The notes beneath the pieces were generated by a model. The model was given only the letters and a program-made list of their open reading frames with translations, ran no database searches and was not told the origin of the DNA. Below are positions 1 through 11,671 of a DNA stretch of 64,000 nt, in pieces. A program made the translations under genes and the position numbers. Source of the DNA: Prostheceraeus crozeri (taxonomy: Eukaryota; Platyhelminthes; Polycladida; Euryleptidae); assembly GCA_907163375.1 (NCBI GenBank), contig CAJQUW010004613.1:930001-994000 (forward strand). Reading direction: 5' to 3'. The stretch's first letter is position 1, and each line of letters starts with the position of its first letter.

Positions 1-838
1 TGGCCACCATGGGTGGCACGGACAAGATCTAAACGAAAAGACAGTTCATCCCATACGCTATTCAACATTACTGCTGTCACTGAGTCGATCGCTGTCCTTA
101 TCCGTTGCTTGAGATCTTGCAAATTGGTTGGCAATGGTGGAACGTACACTCGATCCTTGATGCAACCCCATAAGAAGAAGTCGCATACAGAAAGATCTGG
201 GGATCTGGCAGGCCAAGAGTTCAGTGCGTAGTCCCGGTCACTAATTCTCCCAATCCATCTATCCGGCAAGTTTTCATTCAGGAAAGCGCGGACTTGCAGA
301 TGCCAGTGAGGGGGCGCTCCATCCTGTTGGAAAATGTACTCATCCGAATCTGCATTCAATAATGGAAATAACCATGTCTGCAGCATTTCCAGATAGCTTT
401 TCCCAGTTACGGTTTTACCTTCAAAGAAGAAGGGACCGTAAACTTTGTCCTGGGACACAGCGCAGAAGACATTCACTTTTGGGGAATCTCTGATGTGTTC
501 CAACGTCTCATGAGGAGGCTCTGTTCCCCATATACGGGCATTGTGGCGGTTGACATGACCACTGAGATGAAAAGTGGCTTCATCACTGAAAATAACGCTC
601 GAAAGGAATGACTCGTCTTCCTCTACCATTTCCATTATCCACTCACAAAATTGTTCCTTGTACCTCTTGTCATCGTCGCTTAATGCTTGGACCAATTTCA
701 GCTTGTATGGCTTGAAATTCAAGCGTCTTCTAAGCACTCTCCAGACCGTAGGTTGTGGAATTTCAAGTTCACAACTGCTTTGATTTGTTGATTGTCGCGG
801 GTTTCTCAAATAAGCAGCATGGATTCCAGCTACTTGCA
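1..838 (-). pseudogene. Mariner-like transposase, DD41D, degraded N-terminus
   Basis: Minus-strand translation gives a long, nearly continuous DDE_3-type transposase. An HTH-linker part contains EIPQPTVWRVLRRRL, followed by FSDEATFHLSGHVNRHN with the first catalytic Asp, FQQDGAPPHWH with the second, and NSWPARSPDLSVCDFFLWG with the third. There are 41 residues between the second and third Asp, the spacing of DD41D (rosa-like) elements. The protein runs past base 1 near its C-terminus. Above about 838 the frame meets a stop, and the first HTH and start region usual in the family are absent between here and the terminal repeat. The copy therefore looks internally deleted at its N-terminus. It would cut and paste DNA at TA sites if whole; this copy cannot make a full enzyme. 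The family is confident; the subfamily rests on spacing alone. Confidence 0.8.
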
Positions 839-1000
839 CACCAATTCACGCACCTCGATGCATCAACATGAACAATTGTGACATCGCATATAAAACTTCA
901 TGATATGCGGAACAATCGAGTTTTTGTTGGAATGCAATACTCCTTTTCGTTGCGAAGATATAGCGGTTTGAAATAGGGTCATTCTTTTTGAATAACCCTG
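1..1000 (-). mobile_element. Tc1/mariner element (DD41D type), one end
   Basis: The end nearest the transposase N-terminus lies at about 1000. Read on the minus strand it starts ACAGGGTTATTCAAAAAG and is flanked by TA at 1001-1002, as expected for an ITm element inserted at TA. The other end lies beyond base 1, so the second inverted repeat and target duplication cannot be seen. The element encodes a broken transposase (separate entry). Confidence 0.75.
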
Positions 1001-1002
1001 TA

Positions 1003-2344
1003 TTTTTTAATGAAAAAGTTTTTTAAATGGTAATTTTTCAATTAATATTATTTTTTAATTTAAGATATCATTTTTATGTATTTTTTAAATTATTTTTAAT
1101 TTTTTTAATTTTATCCATTGTATTATTTATCATGTGCTCACCGCCTTTGTACAGCAAAAGAAGACCATTCTATTCCATGAAATATCATGCGATGTATGCC
1201 TAGTGACTTGCAATTAGCAAGAATAAGTCATAATGCCGTCATATGTTGATAAGTATTAAGTACCTCATCATAAAATTATAAAACTTTCCCGGGATCCGTG
1301 CGGTAAAGTAAATCAAAATTTCCCGATCTCCGGAAATTAATGAAAACACACTTCTATCTCGAATTATATGGCTAATCCATTTGATCCAAATAAATTGCAC
1401 ATCTGAATTTGACTTGAATACATCGGAATTGCCTCGTGGCATCGAAGGGGAGACTACGCTGGAGCATGAATGACCTATGAAAAGCTGAAAAATGCTCATC
1501 AATGATGTATTCTTTAACAAGAAGAGATCTACGTGAAATTGCGTGAGATGCTGTTCCATTATTGTGTAGACCTATTGCATAGGATGATTAATCGTCCAGT
1601 TCATCTGATCGACGACAGGATCGTGGATACCGCGGACTATGAAATACATTAGGCCTGTACATGTGCGAAGCTGTTGCTGCGACAGACATGCAGTAGCCCA
1701 CATAAAAACTGAATTATTGTAACTATACGAGTATGTTTGTAATACAATCAACTGCACGATCCGATCTTTTCAAAATTACTTATGTTCTTCGATTGCCTAC
1801 ATTAAATTAATCGTTGCCCTGCTGTCATTCAAAAGCTTTTTTTATAGAATTCAAGCTTATACTCCTGTATAAGTGTTAGATTTTAATGGTAAAACTTCTT
1901 TCGAAAAGCAAAGGCAACTATATGAGTGAAATTCAAGTCGCTGTAGGACATATGTAGCATACAGGTTGCGACATAAAAATGTGACTAAATTTTCATGCAT
2001 CATACATAACTTTCTTATCCAACAGAAAGTAACAGATAATAGGTCTTGTTATAAACAATACACATCTATATACTATCATGATTAACAACGAGATGATTAC
2101 ATTTGAGGATTGGAGTATGATACATGTATATTGGAACATTCAAAACTAAAAAGATTGGACGAAAAAGACAACACTAAATAGAAAAGTTAATTCCAATTCT
2201 TCACTTTAACGATAATCATCTAGACGAGGTATTTCACCATTGTTGCAAATGATATCCTTTCATGTATGCGGCGTATCAACCTTCAGGATCGATCGTGCGT
2301 TGGAGTGCCAGGAATCCCATATTTTCCAGTCTCACTTATTCCAA
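1003..2344. other. AT-rich intergenic stretch, nothing recognised
   Basis: This is AT-rich DNA with poly-T and poly-A runs around 1000-1130. Short open frames on the minus strand at 1239-1757 have no recognisable motif and look like chance. Confidence 0.5.
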
Positions 2345-2649
2345 TAGGGGAGAGTGGGGCAAGTTGGGACAAGGGGCAAGGTGGGACACAATGATTTTCT
2401 CTGGCTGTAAAGATATTTGATATCTGAAATTTATGTCAGGAATTTCTCACAGCCATACTATTCTCTGATTGGTTATTCGATGTGACTCCATCAATCCAAC
2501 CAGATGAACTAGACAAACCGTCACAGCTGCGCTGTTTTTTATAATACTACGCTTGCTTCGAGTGCATCTACATTCCCTCAAGCCGTCTTCCTGTGCGTGA
2601 CAAGTGAGTTAACCGAACTATTCATTTTTTAAGTTACGATTAGAAGTTG

Positions 2650-2929
2650 GGCGGAAAATATATTCACTTTATCAGACATAGAAATACAATAGAGAACAGT
2701 TTAGTGAAATGGGGCAAGTTGGGACATTATGATTGGGGCACGTTGGGACAGACGACGTTGGTGTCCCAACTTGCCCCACCTTACGGTACTCTAAAAAATG
2801 CCATACGAGGATTCGAAACTACTGGTATTTGGCCTTTCAATTCCCAGGTGTTTGGACCAGAAGAATTTGCCCCATCCCAGACAACTGAAAGGCCTATTGA
2901 AATCGAAATGATCAATTTGGATATCCTCG
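2650..2929 (+). pseudogene. Pogo-like transposase, exon with C-terminal DDE remnant
   Basis: The frame contains NAIRGFETTGIWPFN followed by VFGPEEFAPS. This is the conserved block just after the last catalytic residue of pogo/Tigger-type transposases (DDE_1). Upstream the frame runs through terminal-repeat-like motifs at 2711-2778 where catalytic sequence should be, which suggests a deletion junction. The exon appears to end at 2929 before a GTAAG donor; the downstream exon at 3096 joins in phase. No plausible start codon is visible. Confidence 0.72.
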
Positions 2930-3095
2930 GTAAGAAATCAAATATTATATTCATTTTAAATCTTCACATAACATTTTGATTTAGATCTGCAATTTATAAT
3001 TTGATCATTATACCTAACTCAATTATACATGTAGTTTTCTCAATAATCCTAATGGTTTTTCCTTTGATAGAAAAAACACGAGGCTTGTATTGCAG

Positions 3096-3535
3096 ATTCG
3101 TCTTCTCAAACTGACGAGCGAGCAGTCATGGCTGGTGGTGCAGATATCACTTCTCAAATGGACGAGCGAGCAGACGTGGCTAGTGGTGAAGATTCGTCTT
3201 CTCAAATTGGCGAGCGAGCAGTCGTGGCTGGTGGTGCAGATATCTCTTCTCAAACTGACGAGCAAGCAGTCGTGGCTAGTGGTGGAAATTCATCTTCTCA
3301 AACTAGCGAGCGAGCAGTCTTGGATGATGGAGATTTGTATTCTCAACTAGCGAGCGAGCGTCTTGGATGGTGTTGGAGATTTGTATTCTCAAACTAGCGA
3401 GCGAGCGGTCTTGGATGGCGTTGGAGATTCGTCTTCTCAAACTAGCGAGCGAGCAGTCGTGGCTTGTGATGGAGATATTTCTTCTCAAACTGAAGAGCGA
3501 GCAGTCGTGACTTTAGACTCTTCTCAAATCGAGCA
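3096..3535 (+). repeat. 48-bp coding minisatellite
   Basis: About nine imperfect 48-bp units, each starting near GATTCGTCTTCTCAAACT, lie inside the last pogo exon. The unit is a multiple of three, so most copies keep the reading frame. One unit near 3340 is shorter and breaks it. Confidence 0.85.
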
Positions 3536-3935
3536 AGTGGCTAGTGTCAATTCCCTTGTATCACCAGAAATTTTACGACCGTTTCCAACAAATTCTCGAA
3601 ATGTTTGGAGTAAGAAACGGAAACGAGTTGCATGTACATGGCTTACAGATCCAAGTCATATCGAATCTACATCGAGCCGTGTAGAAACAAAAGATAAAGA
3701 AAAGAAACCGAAAAATACCGAAAAAAAGAAAGTTTCCAAACTCTCAACTAAAAAGACACGGAGAAATACAGGCGAAAATTCTGTGCATATGAGTGATAAT
3801 TGTCCTGTGTGTGATTCTAATTATCATTTATCTGGTCTTGAGTGGTTTCTGTGTGTGGAATGTAGTCACTGGGTGTGTGAAGAGTGCTTTGGAAACGACA
3901 AATGTCGAACCTGCCTGATGAATGCTTTAACTTAG
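3096..3935 (+). pseudogene. Pogo-like transposase, last exon: 16-aa repeats and PHD/RING-like finger
   Basis: The exon follows a TTGCAG acceptor and opens with DSSSQTDERAV. It has about nine copies of a 16-residue repeat (consensus near DSSSQTSERAVVAGG), then a lysine-rich basic stretch and a C-terminal finger: CPVCDSNYHLSG, then CVECSHWVCEECF, then CRTC before the stop at 3933-3935. Such a C-terminal finger is known from pogo-like elements of aquatic animals. The repeat is out of register near 3345-3362, where the unit is shortened and the frame changes, so the exon is not open throughout. The function of the repeats is unknown; the Ser/Gln/Glu composition suggests disorder. Confidence 0.7.
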
Positions 3936-4463
3936 GGATCATGTTGAGGCAACACGTTTGTTAAATAGATTGTTTTTAGTTTTATATGCATATTTTATTA
4001 CAACTAAAGCGTTTTCAGTTTTCAAACTATGGAATTATCTCATTCGTATTTCAATGCAACGAAAGTTGCTTGAGCCTCTAATATCATTCGACATCTAAAC
4101 CAAGTAGATATGTTAAACGTTATAAAAATACATCATGATAAAATAGGTAGAAATGTTGATAAAACAATGAAATGCTACGAGCAAATTCTGATTAACTAAG
4201 TCTTAAATTAACAAAACATATGGGGCAAGATGGGACACCACTGTCCCGACTTACCCCACGACGGGGCAAGTTGGGACAAAACTCATTTTTTTGAAAAAGT
4301 AATCTAATGCCGAAAATATTTTAGCAGACCAATTGGCTAAGTAACATATCAAAATTTAAGATGATAGCTTTCTCTCAAACTACTTTTCAAGGTAAAAGGA
4401 CCAAATTCTACTGCATACGATCCTTTCAAAGTTAAGGGTCCCAACTTGCCCCACTCTCCCCTA

Positions 4464-6639
4464 AGTCTCCACCTCCACGTCTCTTCCGTGTTAACCCAAA
4501 CGTATTAATTTTTAAAAAAATTGGCACATTATCACACGACCGTTTGACCCATTTGACCATGCGCGTATATGCATTCAATGTGTTCATCATTGGTCGTTGA
4601 GTTCTTCATTGGGTGATATATCTTAATAATCCTTTTATCAATTCTGCAAAGGGGAAAGTACAGATGCAGACTGATATAGCCATGGTCGATTGATAAAATC
4701 ATTTATCGCTATTAGTTGTGATTCAGTGACAAAATCGGAGGAAAAAAATTGATGTTCTTGGTATTGATCTTCACGCGAAAAAAATTCCCCAATTTGATTC
4801 AATATCGATTTGTTTATGCATGCCTGATTGACATGAAAGGTGCATGCGATGATTTTCAACAATGGTGAAAACTTTGTCTTGATTTACCATTATTCATAAG
4901 CTCGAATTACTTTTTTGATAAATGATTATTGAAATACACATGTGCAAAAAGCATTAATTCATTGATGTATCAGGAGTGTGCTATTTGACTATTTGGAACT
5001 GTTGTTTTATAGAATTAATATTATCTATATTATATCATATCTATTATCTTGATGATTTGAGCAGAAACATCGTGCTCAGAATGCTATGAATAACCGATCG
5101 GTTATTCTTGACATTAAATTAGAAGTTTTACATAAATATTATTAGTCGATCGCGATTGACTTAAAGTAACAGAAACTTCTAATTCATAGGGAACGATCAA
5201 AGATTTTTTGGCTGGAAAATTAAATTACAAGTATGCCTACGCTACGCACACGTCTATATGCTTGCAAAAAGAAAATCCGCCGCTATTTTCATTAATTTCC
5301 CTTTGAATAAAAGGAGCCCCGAAAAGAATAGATTTCGCTGTTATCTGTCGAGAAACAAATCTATATTTACGTCGTATAATAGGCTACATGACTACAAATT
5401 ATAAATGTATAATCTTTGCCGTTTCGCACTTCGAAAATCGATGAAGTTCTCATTGAAAGCGTTTCGAATGGAAAACTTTGAAAATGTGATGCACGCACGC
5501 AAACGTATAGGACTTGTTATATGCAATACCTGTAGGCCTATCAGTGCCGCTATCTTAGTTCAGCTGGTTTTCCTATTTTCATCCTTATAGCTCTTTATAG
5601 ATGAATGGAAATGAATTCAAGTTTGGACACAATATAAAAAACTAACCAGCATGAGCAGTCCCTCTATATTGATGACGGTTCAAGTATGATTTTCACGTAC
5701 AAGTTATGTATGAAGATTCAATCCGCTTCATTCATTATAGCGAATCCTCAAAATAACGATAATAAAATCTGTGGAAACGTTCGATCAGCAGCGACATTTG
5801 GCCGTTTGTTTTATGCGAAATATTTCTATAATAATCAGCAGCTACTTCACAATAGACCGATTCTGAAAGGATTAGAAATTAAGCTTGAACGGAAGTTGTC
5901 GCGTGTTATTAATTCGACACCTATCTCCTCACATTTATCTTAACATTCCACTAAAGCCAGCCATTCTCAGGTATTGAGTAACTCGGTAGTGTGCTCAATG
6001 TGGAATATCCACAGTTATGGGCCTACCATCTACTTTTCAATTTCCGAAGCAACATTAATAACCATACCTCAATCAATCATAACAGTGAAAAACGAATATT
6101 TTTTCAATTTCATTTATATCCAACATTGTATCCTCTCAAAATTACAGCAACAATGCTTTCAAAAAACAGAAGTAAGTTCAATAAATTATCAACACGTTAT
6201 CAGGTTAAGATGAGGTAGGATTAGGTCCGCTAGTCCAGCAGTCGATGACCATTTCAAAAGGTAGCCGTTTATGACAATTGAGACGTGGATGGGGAGTGAA
6301 TGAGAGTATCTGCGATCCTCTGAATGATGGATGATGTCGTCCGATCCTGCAAAACAAGAAGATAAATGTCAATAACCTGAAAAACAAATAAGTCAATTAA
6401 TGAGCAATGCAATCATCAATCCAAGATAAGGTCCACTGGACGATCGCATGAATACAAAAATCAACCTACCACTTCAACTGATTTGAATATTTCTTATATC
6501 TGAATGCATGCGCAGTTACTCAACAAGGCTACCGCAGACAACTGAACCTACTACGAATTCGCTGCAATTAACATTTGAAGTCTTTATTCCATGTCGCGCT
6601 ATGTACAATGACATGGATTAGCTATGTGTGATTTAAAGC
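4464..6639. other. AT-rich intergenic stretch, nothing recognised
   Basis: I found no conserved protein motif, terminal repeat pair or RNA gene here. Short open frames (for example 5686-5943) have no recognisable content. Confidence 0.45.
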
Positions 6640-7894
6640 ACAGGGGGAGTCACTGAAGCCTCCAACAGCTCTGGTCATCAACACAAACCAATGGGACAAC
6701 CTAGGCCCTATCAGGTAAATATACCTCTGTAGAGACCAACTCCGTGTCAATTTGATTATGTGACATAGAATCACCACATCTTGGATAAGAATGAAGCCTC
6801 TACCATACCTGGTCATCAACACGTACCACTTGGACCACCCAGGCCATATCAGGTAAATATGCGTCTGTTGAGACCAATTCTCTGACAATTTGATAATGTG
6901 GCACAGAATCACCGCATCTTGGATAAGAATGAAGCCTCTACCATACCTGCTCATCAACACATACCACTTGGACCACCCAGGCCCTATCAGGTAAATATAC
7001 GCCTGTTGAGACCAATTCTCTGACAATTTGATTATGTGGCACAGAATCACCGCATCTTGGATAAGAATGAAGCCTCTAACATACCTGCTCATCAACTCAA
7101 ACCACTTGGACCACCCAGACCCTATCAGGTAAATATACGCCTGTTGAGACCAATTCTCTGACAATTTGATATTAGAACATAGAATCACCATATCGTGGAT
7201 AAGAATGAAGCCTCTACCATACTTGGTCATCAACACGTACCACTTAGACCACCCAGACCCTATCAGGTAAATATACGCCTGTTGAGACCAATTCTCTGAC
7301 AATTTGATATTAGAACATAGAATCACCATATCGTGGATAAGAATGAAGCCTCTACCATACTTGGTCATCAACACGTACCACTTGGACCACCTAGGCCCTA
7401 TCAGGTAAATATACGCCTGTTGAGCCCAATTCTTCGACAATTTGATATTAGAACATAGAATCACCACATCTTGGATAAGAATCAAGTCTCTAACATACCT
7501 GGTCATCAACTCAAACCACTTGGACCACCTAGGCCCTATCAGGTAAATATACGCCTGTTGAGACCAATTCTCCGACAATTTGATATTAGAACATAGAATC
7601 ACCACATCTTGGATAAGAATGAAGCCTCTACCATACCTGGTCATCAACACATGCCACTTGAACAACCTAGGCCGCATCAGGTAAATATACCTCTGTATAG
7701 ACCAATTCTCTGACAACTTCTTATTAGAACATGGAATCAAGGTGTTTTGGATAAGAATGAAGTCTCCAACAGCTCTGGTCATTAAAACATACCACTTGGG
7801 CCACGTAGACCCTACCAGGCAAATGTGCCTTGGTGGAGACTAATCATTTCTGAATTTGATGACATGGAATCAGCATGTCTTCGATGAGAATGAA
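6640..7894. repeat. 138-bp tandem repeat, about 9 units
   Basis: A 138-bp unit (landmarks CTATCAGGTAAATATACGCC and TTGGATAAGAATGAAGCC) repeats head to tail about nine times. The outermost units are the most diverged, as usual for tandem arrays. Because 138 is divisible by three, a 386-codon frame stays open on the minus strand (6622-7782) with a 46-residue repeat. I read that as a by-product of the period and not as a gene: there is no known domain and the frame dies in the diverged edge units. Confidence 0.85.
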
Positions 7895-8589
7895 GGAAAT
7901 TAATTGAATTTATGAAAGATAGCGGAAGATAAAGATTTTTAGGTAGGCTTACATAATATTTATAGTCTTCACGCATAATTGCAATCCGTACAAATAGTAT
8001 TACTTGGGAAAAATGCATGATCTGCTATCTGATAACAGTAAACTTAAACTCTACAAGCATCTTAAAATTCTAATAAATATCTGTTTGTTCCAGCTGAAGA
8101 CCCCTTGAACAGAAAATTTCAAAAATTGAAAATTGATGGTGATGTCATCTTGGAGTAATACAAGCAATACAATAAAATATTTTTTTGAATTTGATAAATT
8201 CCATACACGACAGCCTAAACTTAACTAGTGAAAAGGAAGAAAAATTAGCTTTCATGGATATGACAGTCAGTTTTGAAAATTCCATTTTTGCGATTGAGTG
8301 GAGAGCTGGACCTGCGAATACGGTGACATATATTCTTTTTTGAATATATATTAGGGCCAAGCGCCTCAGTAGTTCGCTTGATGGCTATGGAAATCCTTGT
8401 AGACAGCTCAACATATTTTCATCTCTATTGATTATCCTATCCAGTTGATGGATTCTACAACAGCACAAGTTGATTCTCCTACCAAAAATAATACACGTAC
8501 TAAAAGCAACAGGAGAGGCGAGACTGCTGAAACTAATATTGTTTCCTTCCTTTTATAAAGGCAAAGGAGCGTGAAGCGTTAAAAAGAGT
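7895..8589. other. Intergenic stretch, nothing recognised
   Basis: AT-rich sequence without a motif that I recognise. It may include a decayed upstream part of the retroelement that follows. Confidence 0.4.
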
Positions 8590-9062
8590 CCAAATAATTA
8601 ACTGCATTTATATATAAAAATGACGCTAAAATACAGATCGCTTTTAAAACTTTGAAGACCTCAGCAATTTTTCCGAATAAGGATAAAAAAATGTTCGTGT
8701 TTAGCTCCCAAAGTGATATATTGCTATGAATGCAAAAAGTGCTCAAACTGTTACATTGGTGAGACACAGAGGCACCTAATCAGGAGAATGAATGAGCTTC
8801 TGAGAGGAAAGCCATTCCTACCGTTGTGAGTTGTCATCCACATGAAGCAAGCCAAAAGAACTTCAAAGTTATGTTCAGAAGTGTTCACACGCAACGCAGA
8901 GAGACCGTGCATAAAATCAAGTGCTAATGCACTAATAAATGACAACTCTGTTCTAATTTTAGCATTGGATTGACCATGATTTATTCATGTATAATAACTT
9001 GTCTCAACTATTGTACTGTCCTGAAGATGGGTTTTAAATAAACTCGAAATCGATCGACGAAC
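8590..9062 (+). mobile_element. Penelope-like element, 3' fragment with GIY-YIG endonuclease
   Basis: The segment translates to the linker and GIY-YIG endonuclease typical of the C-terminus of Penelope-like elements. One stretch reads KIQIAFKTLKTSAIFPNKDK, and a second reads YCYECKKCSNCYIGETQRHL followed by IRRMNELLRG. Near 8930-8970 is a terminal LINDNSVLIL. The pieces are in different frames, so this is a degraded, strongly 5'-truncated copy: the reverse transcriptase is absent. The 3' tail at 9020-9060 (CTGAAGATGGG, then CTCGAAATCG) has the spacing of the hairpin found at the ends of such elements, and a TC microsatellite follows directly. Confidence 0.68.
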
Positions 9063-9069
9063 ATGGTCG

Positions 9070-9089
9070 CTCTCTCTCTCTCTCTCTCT
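9070..9089. repeat. TC microsatellite
   Basis: A run of about ten TC dinucleotides lies directly after the Penelope-like tail. It may mark the end of that insertion. Confidence 0.9.
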
Positions 9090-9090
9090 G

Positions 9091-10638
9091 TGAGAAGTTT
9101 TGGGCTCATCCTGTTACTAAGCTTCTACTACATTACAAACTCCCCTGCAAATATGCATCAAAATATGGTGCCACTATTTAACACGCAATTATCATAAAAT
9201 ATGGAATCTCAGTGCAGCATGCTGGAGAATACCTAAAATATGTTTTGAATTTATTGCAGTTGATGAAATTATGATAAAAATATAGTAGAATGCCTCTGCA
9301 TAGTCATCCAACCGTTAATGGACAAGGTGGGGGGTCATTTTGGACAGGAGAGGGGCCAACATAACAGAAGCTAAAGCATTTAAAACCATAAAGCATCAAT
9401 TTTGAATTCAATAAAGACATCAGATCTTCTCAGATAGCCTATTCGCTCGGCAACATTATTGTTTCCGTGATATTTGTATTTTATGAAATACGCTTGAATT
9501 CTGAACATGTGATTTTTCTTTAAGATGTTAATCAGACTGTTCTCTGCTAACTACACGACATATTGCAGATTTGCAGTATACTAAAATATCATAGTATAAT
9601 CGCTTTCATGTTGAGAGAATAGGAAAGCGGAAATTTAATGATCGATGATGCTGTGAGTCCTTCCATATTCAGACAATGCCGTTTGACGAACACTGCATCT
9701 ATCGCTAACTGATGAATGGGCGACTAGTTGATTCGAATTTCAAACCAATTGTGTAATCCCATAACAAATTGACCGGTCAGAAGATTAACCTAAATTTACA
9801 ACCACGTAGAACCCTGAATTTCTGCCTGAATTTACCTTGGAGGTTTCCATCGCTGTTACCTTTTGGACCTCTGCAAGTGCTACTTAAATATTCTTCTTGC
9901 TTTGTCACGCTTATCATCAAACCCTCATGTACAAATTATACGACATTGATATGTGCGATGAACGAATGATATTGAGCAGAAAATGATACAGGAAGAAATT
10001 GACTGGACGAGCATCAATAATTTTTTTACTTTATGAGTACAAAGCTCATATCCTCGACCTAGCCTTTGAAATGAGCTGTATAAAACTTTCAACAGATCAT
10101 GACTACGGCCAAGCCGAACATTTGTGATTTGTACATTGGAAATTTTATTGATGTTTGTCAATAATTTCCTTTCCTATTAAAAAACTTGTTTATTTCATGC
10201 GATGCAGAGTTTGTGCTGTGCATCCATTTTCAAGTGAATTATCGGCAAGACATCATGGAAAGCAAAGCGTAATTTTCCTTAAGCAGCATTTTGATAGAAG
10301 TTTAGGTTGATTATAACAAGGACGTCTAGATATATTAATAGCATCAGGACAATGAATAAGAGAAAGCCGTGAAATTTTTTTGTAAGCTGATGTCCTGAAC
10401 ATGCATGTTGCAAATAAAGTCTGATGATAATCGCCTGGTATCCAATAGTTTTGTAAACAAAAGTTGCAGGGGCGCATGCAAACATTAGACATTTCTGCAA
10501 TAGACAATGACCTGCATTTTCCCCGATGCATGATTGTGACTCATTCTCATCAACCTCATTCAATGTATCTAAAGTACATGCAGTCAGGCGATCATTCACG
10601 CATTGTCAGCTTGCTAATTGGCATCTGCTTGCTCGGAT
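9091..10638. other. Intergenic stretch, nothing recognised
   Basis: No conserved motif, terminal repeat or RNA gene recognised. Overlapping short frames at 10253-10599 on both strands are unremarkable. Confidence 0.4.
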
Positions 10639-11671
10639 ATGCCTCGAAAGTGCTGTGTGGCAAAATGCAGAGGCAACTACGACTCGTCGTCAGAAAAAGT
10701 ATCGGTACATGAATTCCCACCAGATGAAATCGAAAGGCGAAGATAGATACAATCGCTACCAAATAAAGGAGGTTACGCTGCATATCGGAGTGTGTGAGAA
10801 ACACTGGATTCTCAATGCGACTTTCGTAAAAATCAAGAGATTCAGCCGACCATCTAATCCACGTTCCGTGTTCTTTGATTATGCGTCGACTATGTTTGTG
10901 CAAAAACACACAACTGCTAATATAAATACAGACATTAGTTAAGTATCTTCTTCATCCCAAAATATGGTAGGCGACAAAATTGCTGAGTTTGAAATATAAG
11001 ACAGGATTGTGGATTGGCATGGTTTTGTAAATCAACTTCTTTCGTCTGGTATCGTGATAAACAATGATCTGTGAATAGCTTAAGATTGTGATAATCGAAA
11101 TGTGAAACTTCTAAATTTCGACGGAGAAATCATCGACTACCGTATATCCGTTACTGGGAATTTGTTACGACGGCAATGTGTTTGAAACCTCCAGTTGATA
11201 TAAAATATTTCACGGGACTCGGGCAGAAAATAAGCAGATGGTCACAACTAGAAGCCGTCATTTCAACTGCGAAATCATCCACAGTATCATTTACTTCTGA
11301 AACGTCTGTGAAGAATATCAATACAACTTTACGTTTGATTCTGATGATGAAGGTTCTTTTCTTTTTGAGTTTCTTTCTTTTCAACTCACATATTTAAAAT
11401 CTCGCCTCGTGAATATCCTGCATTTGTCTTGAAGATAAGTACAGAACTGCTCTTACATGGTCAAAGTGCTTATTCCTTTGAGCGAAAACTCTTTGTTCTT
11501 CCACACCCTCACACCATACAGAAACATCTTGGAAGTTTCCATCGCGCTGGTAGTGAGTCTGAATCACAGTGTCACATCAGTGTGTCACATCAGAAGCGAT
11601 ACAAGGATAGGCAAGTTTTGAGAACAGGTGAAACTTTGACGCTAAATCGAGGAGGGGTGATAGGTTGGTGA
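10639..11671 (+). pseudogene. THAP-domain / P-element-type transposase fossil
   Basis: From ATG 10639 the frame reads MPRKCCVAKCRGNY, then VSVHEFPPDEIERR, the start of a THAP zinc finger (C-x4-C, with the conserved F-P). In another frame follows VCEKHW (the C-x2-H of the finger), then RPSNPRSVF, which matches the AVPTIF-like end of THAP domains. About 500 bases on, at 11429-11560, is STELLLHGQSAYSFERKLF followed by VLPHPHTIQKHL. This resembles the region after the THAP finger in P-element/THAP9-type transposases, where an S-x-x-AY-x-x-LR element precedes LPxPxTL. Several stops and frame changes separate the blocks. A host THAP gene is possible, but the second block favours a P-superfamily transposon. 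Nothing downstream resembles its catalytic core. Confidence 0.62.

Larger units (their letters stand above)
2347..4461 (+). mobile_element. Pogo-like (Tc1/mariner superfamily) DNA transposon, internally deleted
   Basis: Both ends are visible. The left end reads GGGGAGAGTGGGGCAAGTTG and the right end is its reverse complement, with a TA dinucleotide outside each (2345-2346 and 4462-4463). Length is 2115 bp. Inside are the C-terminal part of a pogo-type DDE transposase, an intron, a repeat-rich exon and a C-terminal zinc finger. The N-terminal DNA-binding domain and the catalytic DDE core are missing, so the copy is non-autonomous. Extra copies of the terminal motif lie inside, at 2711-2726, 2735-2750, 2761-2778 and 4221-4278. 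Confidence 0.88.

Noticed and set aside
1239-1757. Two minus-strand frames of 106 and 61 codons
   Set aside because: No recognisable motif and the length expected by chance in this composition.
6622-7782. A 386-residue protein gene on the minus strand
   Set aside because: Each 46-residue unit is one 138-bp repeat; no domain, start context or splice sites support it.
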